Shown in pieces: positions 60,168 through 64,000 of a stretch of 64,000 bases of DNA; the first letter of the stretch is position 1; every line of letters starts with the position of its first letter. The stretch comes from CAIKNB01 sp964415965. GTDB lineage: Bacteria > Patescibacteriota > Patescibacteriia > 2-12-FULL-60-25. The notes below the pieces were generated by a model. The model saw only the letters and a list, made by a program, of their open reading frames with translations, did no database searches and was not told the origin of the DNA. The position numbers and the translations under genes were made by a program. The stretch lies in the NCBI GenBank assembly GCA_964415965.1, contig CAYQCK010000001.1, positions 558,001 through 622,000 on the forward strand. Reading direction: 5' to 3'.

Positions 60168-61484
60168 TCAAATTTTGTCGCCCAGCAGGCGGCGGGCGAT
60201 GATCTTCCCCTCTTCGACGCCGGGTTGGTCGTAAGGATTGATGCCGTACAGGTGGCCGGCCATGGCCGTGGCGATTTCGAAGAACATGAACAGCGCGCCG
60301 ACGGCTTCGGCCGACGTTTCCGGGACCGTCAACGTGCCGTTCGGCCGCTTGTTGGCGCGCAATGACTCGGCTGTCCCGGCCAGCTCCGCATGGATGATCT
60401 TCTGGAGCCTCGTCCCCGACAGGTACTTCAGCCCGGGCAGGAGGTCGGCCGATTCCGGGACTTTAAGGGCTTTGTCGAATTTCGCGATTTTCAGGAAAGT
60501 CACCGTCTTGTTGTTCGGACCGGCGTTGTATAATTGGATCTGTGAATGCTGGTCGGTCGCGCCCAGCGCGGCGATGGGCGTCGGTCCGGCATGGACCGTA
60601 TCTCCGGCCAGGTTGGTTTTCTTGCCCAGGCTTTCGGCCCAGATCTGGCGGTACCATTGGCCCATCTCGCGCAGACGCGAACTGTAGGGCATCAGGACGT
60701 GGATGTTCTGGCGCCGTTCGGTGTCGGCCAGGAACTGGCTGAGCGCGAATATCGAAGCCTCGTCGCTCGCTTGCTTGCCTTTGGTGAAAACCGACCTCGT
60801 CTGTCCCGCGCCCTTGAGCATCGCCTTGATGTCTATGCCTGCACAGGCCAGCGGGAAGAGGCCGACAGCCGTCAAAACCGAGAATCGGCCGCCGATATTG
60901 TCCGGGACGGGCAACGTGTCGTAACCGAAGCGCTTCGCCAGCTTGCGCAACGCCCCGCGTTCCTTGTCGGTCGTGGCCACGATGTGTGCGGCATGCTTCT
61001 TTTCGCCGACGGCTTTGATGAGCTTTTCGCGGGCGATCAGGAAAGCGGACATCGGTTCGATCGTGTCCCCGGATTTCGAGATGACGTTGATGAGCGTCTT
61101 TTCCCAGTCCAAACCCGCCAAGACCTCGTGCAACTCATCCGGATCGGTGTTGCCCCCGGCGAACGCGAGTTTCATGCCGCCCTTGGACTTGTTTTTGAGC
61201 GCTTGGTACGCAGCGCGGGCTCCGAGATCTGAGCCGCCTATCCCCAAGACGAGACAAGTGTCGAAAGCCCCTTTCTTCGCCGCCAGTTTTTGGATGCGCT
61301 CCACGAGCTGCTTGTCGTCCGGACAGTCCAGCCACCCCTGGCGGCCGGTTTTCCATTCGGTCAAGACACTGCTTTTGGCTTCGGTCAGCCGTTTGGCGTG
61401 GGTCGTCAGGAAATTCTCGTCCGCCCCATGCAGTCCGACCGCCGGCCGGAGCATGTTGCGGTAATCATAGGTCAGGTATTTCAT
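60168..61484 (-). CDS. pgi: glucose-6-phosphate isomerase
   Basis: Interconverts Glc-6-P and Fru-6-P. 438 residues, the shorter bacterial type. LVLGIGGSDLGARAAYQAL binds sugar phosphate. NVISKSGDTIEPMSAFL, PDNIGGRFSVLTAVGLFPLA and the C-terminal signature GINPYDQPGVEEGK are present. SIS-fold domains are intact. Fru-6-P produced here feeds GlmS (36448). First neighbour 61498-62151 is 13 nt upstream, suggesting co-transcription. Confidence 0.96.
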   Translation of the reverse strand: MKYLTYDYRNMLRPAVGLHGADENFLTTHAKRLTEAKSSVLTEWKTGRQGWLDCPDDKQLVERIQKLAAKKGAFDTCLVLGIGGSDLGARAAYQALKNKSKGGMKLAFAGGNTDPDELHEVLAGLDWEKTLINVISKSGDTIEPMSAFLIAREKLIKAVGEKKHAAHIVATTDKERGALRKLAKRFGYDTLPVPDNIGGRFSVLTAVGLFPLACAGIDIKAMLKGAGQTRSVFTKGKQASDEASIFALSQFLADTERRQNIHVLMPYSSRLREMGQWYRQIWAESLGKKTNLAGDTVHAGPTPIAALGATDQHSQIQLYNAGPNNKTVTFLKIAKFDKALKVPESADLLPGLKYLSGTRLQKIIHAELAGTAESLRANKRPNGTLTVPETSAEAVGALFMFFEIATAMAGHLYGINPYDQPGVEEGKIIARRLLGDKI

Positions 61485-61497
61485 ATTCGCGTGGGTT

Positions 61498-62151
61498 TTA
61501 TTTCGTCACGGCGCTCGTGTCATAGCCGTAGACTTTCTGCGGGATGTCGCCGACGAAGCGCACGCCGCCCGGGTTGATCTCGACCTTCTCGACTTTCAGT
61601 CCGTCTATGCCGGCCAGGATGTTGTTCACATAGCCGATGAATTCGCCCTTGGCCTGCGCGACGATCGGCGCCGGGACCGTGTAATCCCCGACCTTCAGGT
61701 CGCTGACCGCGATATCGAACGAGCGCGGTCCCGTGTTCCAGAGCGAGCCTTTGACGTAGACCGGTCCGGGTATCTTGATGCGCGGGTCAAGGACGATGCC
61801 CGAAGCCTCGACCTGGTTGTTGCCGAGGAACTTGATCTGCACGTCGCGGAACGGCCCCTTCGTCGAGTTCGAATAGTTCTGGATGGCGCTGATTTCGGCG
61901 TCGGTGAAGACCTGGTCGATCTTCTGCTGGCCTTCGGTCCGGAATTTTGAGCCGAGATACAGCGAGCCCTTGTCATTGACGAAAACCCCGGCCTTCTTCG
62001 CGACTGCTTCTTCGTATGTCTGTTCCGTGTATTTGACCCCAAGGTCGACTTGAGCGCCGTGGGTGATTTTCCAAGCGCTCCAGCCGATGTAACCGACCGT
62101 CCCGACGACGAGGACCAGGACCATGACCAGGAAAATCTTGAGGTATTTCAT
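61498..62151 (-). CDS. membrane-anchored protein of unknown function
   Basis: 217 residues. One N-terminal anchor helix (about 4-26, IFLVMVLVLVVGTVGYIGWS) and a mostly beta extracytoplasmic domain (QIKFLGNNQVEASGIVLDPR, GPVYVKGSLWNTGPRSFDIA, VEKVEINPGGVRFVGDIPQK). This pattern is shared by many Patescibacterial single-pass proteins. No named family. ATG 62151 is used rather than a longer frame that overlaps the neighbouring gene's 3' end. Confidence 0.68.
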   Translation of the reverse strand: MKYLKIFLVMVLVLVVGTVGYIGWSAWKITHGAQVDLGVKYTEQTYEEAVAKKAGVFVNDKGSLYLGSKFRTEGQQKIDQVFTDAEISAIQNYSNSTKGPFRDVQIKFLGNNQVEASGIVLDPRIKIPGPVYVKGSLWNTGPRSFDIAVSDLKVGDYTVPAPIVAQAKGEFIGYVNNILAGIDGLKVEKVEINPGGVRFVGDIPQKVYGYDTSAVTK

Positions 62152-62174
62152 ATCTGTTTCGATTTGGATCAGTT

Positions 62175-62603
62175 TTATTCCGAGGATTCGTCGTGGATGG
62201 AGATTCTTTCCGTATGCTTCTGCTGGACCCATTCGCGGTTCAGGCCGATGAGCATCTCGCAGAAAGGGAATTTTTTACCCCAGGCTTGGAGATCTTGCAG
62301 CTGGGCATCCGTCGCGTAAGCGAAACCGATATATTTATTGGGCAGCGAGCGGTCGGAGTTCTTCCCGATTTTCGCATGGAATTTGCAGGCGTCCAGAATC
62401 GACGGATCGTCGAAGGCGAACCTGAGCTTCAGTTTCCGTTTGTCGAACGCCTCTGCTTCCGGTCCTAGGTATTCCAGGCTGTTGAGCGGTGCCGCCACTT
62501 TATTGAAAAGCCAGCCTTCATGCCTGACGGTAAAGTCGGGATGCAGTTTTTCCAGTTCAGGCGTTTCGGCCGTGCCGAACAGTTTCTCGAAGATCTTAGC
62601 CAT
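62175..62603 (-). CDS. hypothetical soluble protein
   Basis: 142 residues without signal peptide or recognised motif. The middle (LKLRFAFDDPSILDACKFHA) and C-terminus (GKKFPFCEMLIGLNREWVQQ) look like a mixed alpha/beta domain, with two Cys. It lies 24 nt before the pgi-side gene and 4 nt after acpP-like genes on the same strand, so it belongs to the rsmE-PEBP-acylphosphatase run. Confidence 0.55.
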   Translation of the reverse strand: MAKIFEKLFGTAETPELEKLHPDFTVRHEGWLFNKVAAPLNSLEYLGPEAEAFDKRKLKLRFAFDDPSILDACKFHAKIGKNSDRSLPNKYIGFAYATDAQLQDLQAWGKKFPFCEMLIGLNREWVQQKHTERISIHDESSE

Positions 62604-62607
62604 GCGT

Positions 62608-62883
62608 TTAGATTATGGTGAACCCAGTATAGTTTTCCAGCGGGCCTTCCACAACCTCGATGTTCTCGACGGACGCCGATTCAGGTCCGTGTTTGGCCCA
62701 TTCGGAGAAAGCGTCGAGCGCTTCTTGGTCCCCTTCGACTTCGATAGTCAACGTGCCGTCAGGCTCATTCTTCGCGAATCCGGCCAATTCAAGCTCATCC
62801 GCCAGCTTCTTGGCCGAATGCCTGAAGAATACTCCTTGCACGCGGCCCTGAATCTTGAGGTTGAGGTGGACGGCCGTTTCCAT
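62608..62883 (-). CDS. acyP: acylphosphatase
   Basis: 91 residues. Active-site loop IQGRVQGVFFRHSAKKLADE with the catalytic Arg, then GFAKNEPDGTLTIEVEGDQE with the catalytic Asn, as in the family (hydrolyses carboxyl-phosphate bonds). It starts 1 nt after the stop of the PEBP-like gene. Confidence 0.94.
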   Translation of the reverse strand: METAVHLNLKIQGRVQGVFFRHSAKKLADELELAGFAKNEPDGTLTIEVEGDQEALDAFSEWAKHGPESASVENIEVVEGPLENYTGFTII

Positions 62884-62884
62884 A

Positions 62885-63430
62885 TCATCTGCTGTATACG
62901 CCGACGAGCTCCGCCTGGTCCAGGATGCGGCCTTGGATCGCCGACTCGATTTCCTTCTTGGACGCGCCTTCTTTAAGCCCGAGAACCGTCTCCAGGGCGT
63001 AAAGCTTGAAGACGTAGCGGTGCTGGCCGTTCGGCGGGCATGGGCCGCCGTATTTCAGGTCTCCGGAGGAATTCTTGCCGCGGATCCCTTTCGGTTCTTC
63101 GCCTTCGGCGACTCCTTTCGCGTCACCCGGCATGTCGAACACGATCCAGTGGTCCCAGGTGCCGCTCGGAGCATCCGGGTCGTCCATGATGAGCGCCAGG
63201 CTCTTGGTCCCTGTCGGGACTCCTCCGAACGCCAACGGCGGGATTATATCGGCGCCGTCGCAGGTGTATTTCTCCGGAATGGGTTGGTTGTGGCCGAAGG
63301 CCGGGCCGGTGAGGCGCATAGTGTTCTTTTGATGTTGATTGGCGGTCCCATTCGCCCTCGACGCCGATTGGCAACCGGCTCCGAGGGCGATGACGGCGCA
63401 CAAGACGACGGATGCCGCCTTCAGGCGCAT
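62885..63430 (-). CDS. YbhB/YbcL-family (PEBP) lipoprotein
   Basis: 181 residues. Lipobox LGAGC (Cys 20) on a signal peptide. PEBP fold motifs are LIMDDPDAPSGTWDHWIVFD (anion-binding DPDAP and His), GKNSSGDLKYGGPCPPNGQH and RYVFKLYALE. PEBP-like proteins bind phospholipid head groups; the lipidated form is less common. ATG 63430 overlaps the end of rsmE. Confidence 0.92.
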   Translation of the reverse strand: MRLKAASVVLCAVIALGAGCQSASRANGTANQHQKNTMRLTGPAFGHNQPIPEKYTCDGADIIPPLAFGGVPTGTKSLALIMDDPDAPSGTWDHWIVFDMPGDAKGVAEGEEPKGIRGKNSSGDLKYGGPCPPNGQHRYVFKLYALETVLGLKEGASKKEIESAIQGRILDQAELVGVYSR

Positions 63431-64000
63431 AGCAGATAAGTCGCGACGATGGCCGCGGTTTCGCCGCGCAGCACGCGCGGTCCCAGGGTGGCGATGTTGA
63501 ATCCTTTGGCCTTGCCTATCCCGAGTTCCTCCTCGGTCCAGCCGCCTTCCGGCCCGATCCAGACGGAGAAGTTGCCGCTGTCCTTGGCCGCTGTCCTCTT
63601 CATCTGCTTGCCCGTGGCGTCGAACATGTGGTGCATCGAATCTGGCGCGGCGTTTTCGGCCGCGATGACGAAGCGCGACGGCGACCTGACTGCCGGGATG
63701 CGGCCGCGGCCCGAGAGTTCGGCGGCTTCCTTGGCGATTTTCCACAAGCGCTCGAGCTTGACTTCGGTCTTGACGGTCCGCGCCGTGATGAGCGGGATGA
63801 TCTCGGTCGCGCCGACCTCGGTCGCCTTCTGGACCACGAGATCGAAATTGTCGTGCTTCAGGATGGCGCAATACAAAGACACTTGGTTCTCGGGTTCGGC
63901 CGAATTCCTCATCCTCTCCTGTATGCCGACTTCGATGGCGCCCTTCCCTGCTTCGAGGATGACGGCCAGAGCGTCATTCCCCTGTCCGTCGCATAGATAA
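63421..64000 (-). CDS. rsmE: 16S rRNA (uracil(1498)-N(3))-methyltransferase (partial, N-terminus beyond window)
   Basis: At least 193 visible residues. The SPOUT-type trefoil-knot core is present: VQKATEVGATEIIPLITART, ELSGRGRIPAV, SVWIGPEGGWTEEELGIGKA and LGPRVLRGETAAI. The frame runs open to the right edge (YLCDGQGNDALAVILEAGKG in the PUA-like part), so the protein starts beyond 64000. An in-frame ATG at 63912 is internal, not the start. It methylates U1498 of 16S rRNA. The 3' end overlaps the PEBP gene by 10 nt. Confidence 0.94.
   Translation of the reverse strand, partial: YLCDGQGNDALAVILEAGKGAIEVGIQERMRNSAEPENQVSLYCAILKHDNFDLVVQKATEVGATEIIPLITARTVKTEVKLERLWKIAKEAAELSGRGRIPAVRSPSRFVIAAENAAPDSMHHMFDATGKQMKRTAAKDSGNFSVWIGPEGGWTEEELGIGKAKGFNIATLGPRVLRGETAAIVATYLLCA

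Noticed and set aside
63912..63914. ATG at 63912 as the rsmE start
   Set aside because: The frame remains open to the window edge and its translation upstream matches the family's N-terminal part, so this ATG is internal.

Overview
The window reads as one contiguous chromosomal segment of a small-genome bacterium. GC is fairly high (above 50% by eye), genes are tightly packed, and the code is standard (TGA works as stop throughout). Several traits suggest the Candidate Phyla Radiation (Patescibacteria, perhaps Parcubacteria). These are the DUF5671 membrane protein followed by a pilin-like protein, the CxxC zinc-ribbon protein with a long disordered tail, many small GAGC-lipobox lipoproteins, few biosynthetic genes, and GTCATTCC-type palindromic repeats. 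This placement is inference; no rRNA is present to confirm it. About 69 protein genes, one intact tRNA, one probable tRNA remnant and at least nine palindromic or direct repeats are annotated.

Layout. 1-5.6 kb: marR/adaptor/RND efflux operon, NUDIX gene and a lipoprotein. 5.6-11.2 kb: greA, a flavoprotein carrying an in-frame palindromic insertion, and two divergent ABC-F genes. 11.2-17.8 kb: Cys-rich lipoprotein, XRE/DUF2178 pair, large CARDB surface protein, YdjM-type membrane protein, zinc-ribbon protein. 18-21.5 kb: SET-domain protein, then a visibly AT-richer patch with a methyltransferase, an orphan AbiEii-like toxin and rsgA. rsgA lies between two 34-bp direct repeats, one of which abuts tRNA-Asn. 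21.6-25.5 kb: an HTH/degenerate phosphatase pair and dnaG-rpoD. 25.5-38.3 kb: uvrB operon, membrane proteins, dus, an M23 peptidase, gltX and glmS. 38.4-43.8 kb: Gly-rich lipoprotein and a peptidase/glycosyltransferase cluster. 43.9-50.8 kb: complete F-type ATP synthase operon (atpZ-B-E-F-H-A-G-D-C). 50.8-56.4 kb: tatD, metG, cvpA, rsmI and secreted proteins. 56.5-64 kb: CIRCE-controlled clpB, pgi, acylphosphatase, a PEBP protein and rsmE (cut by the window end).

Expression signals are unusually readable. Fourteen housekeeping or accessory genes have a promoter whose -10 box ends only about 6-28 nt before the start codon, so their mRNAs should be leaderless or nearly so. Operon-internal genes often lack Shine-Dalgarno sequences and instead carry an A/C-rich leader of CTAACCAACC type. 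By contrast, a scattered set of short orphan genes (11.2, 12.5, 25.6, 31.4 and 33.1 kb, plus the 38.4 kb lipoprotein) has strong Shine-Dalgarno sites. Most of these also have their own TTGAC-N17 promoter and a dedicated hairpin terminator, so they look like self-contained cassettes.

The most interesting items are the RPE-like palindrome translated inside the flavoprotein (6803-6889), the rsgA segment bounded by tRNA-linked direct repeats, the leaderless versus cassette dichotomy, promoters nested in upstream terminators, and the orphan AbiEii and degenerate histidine-phosphatase genes.
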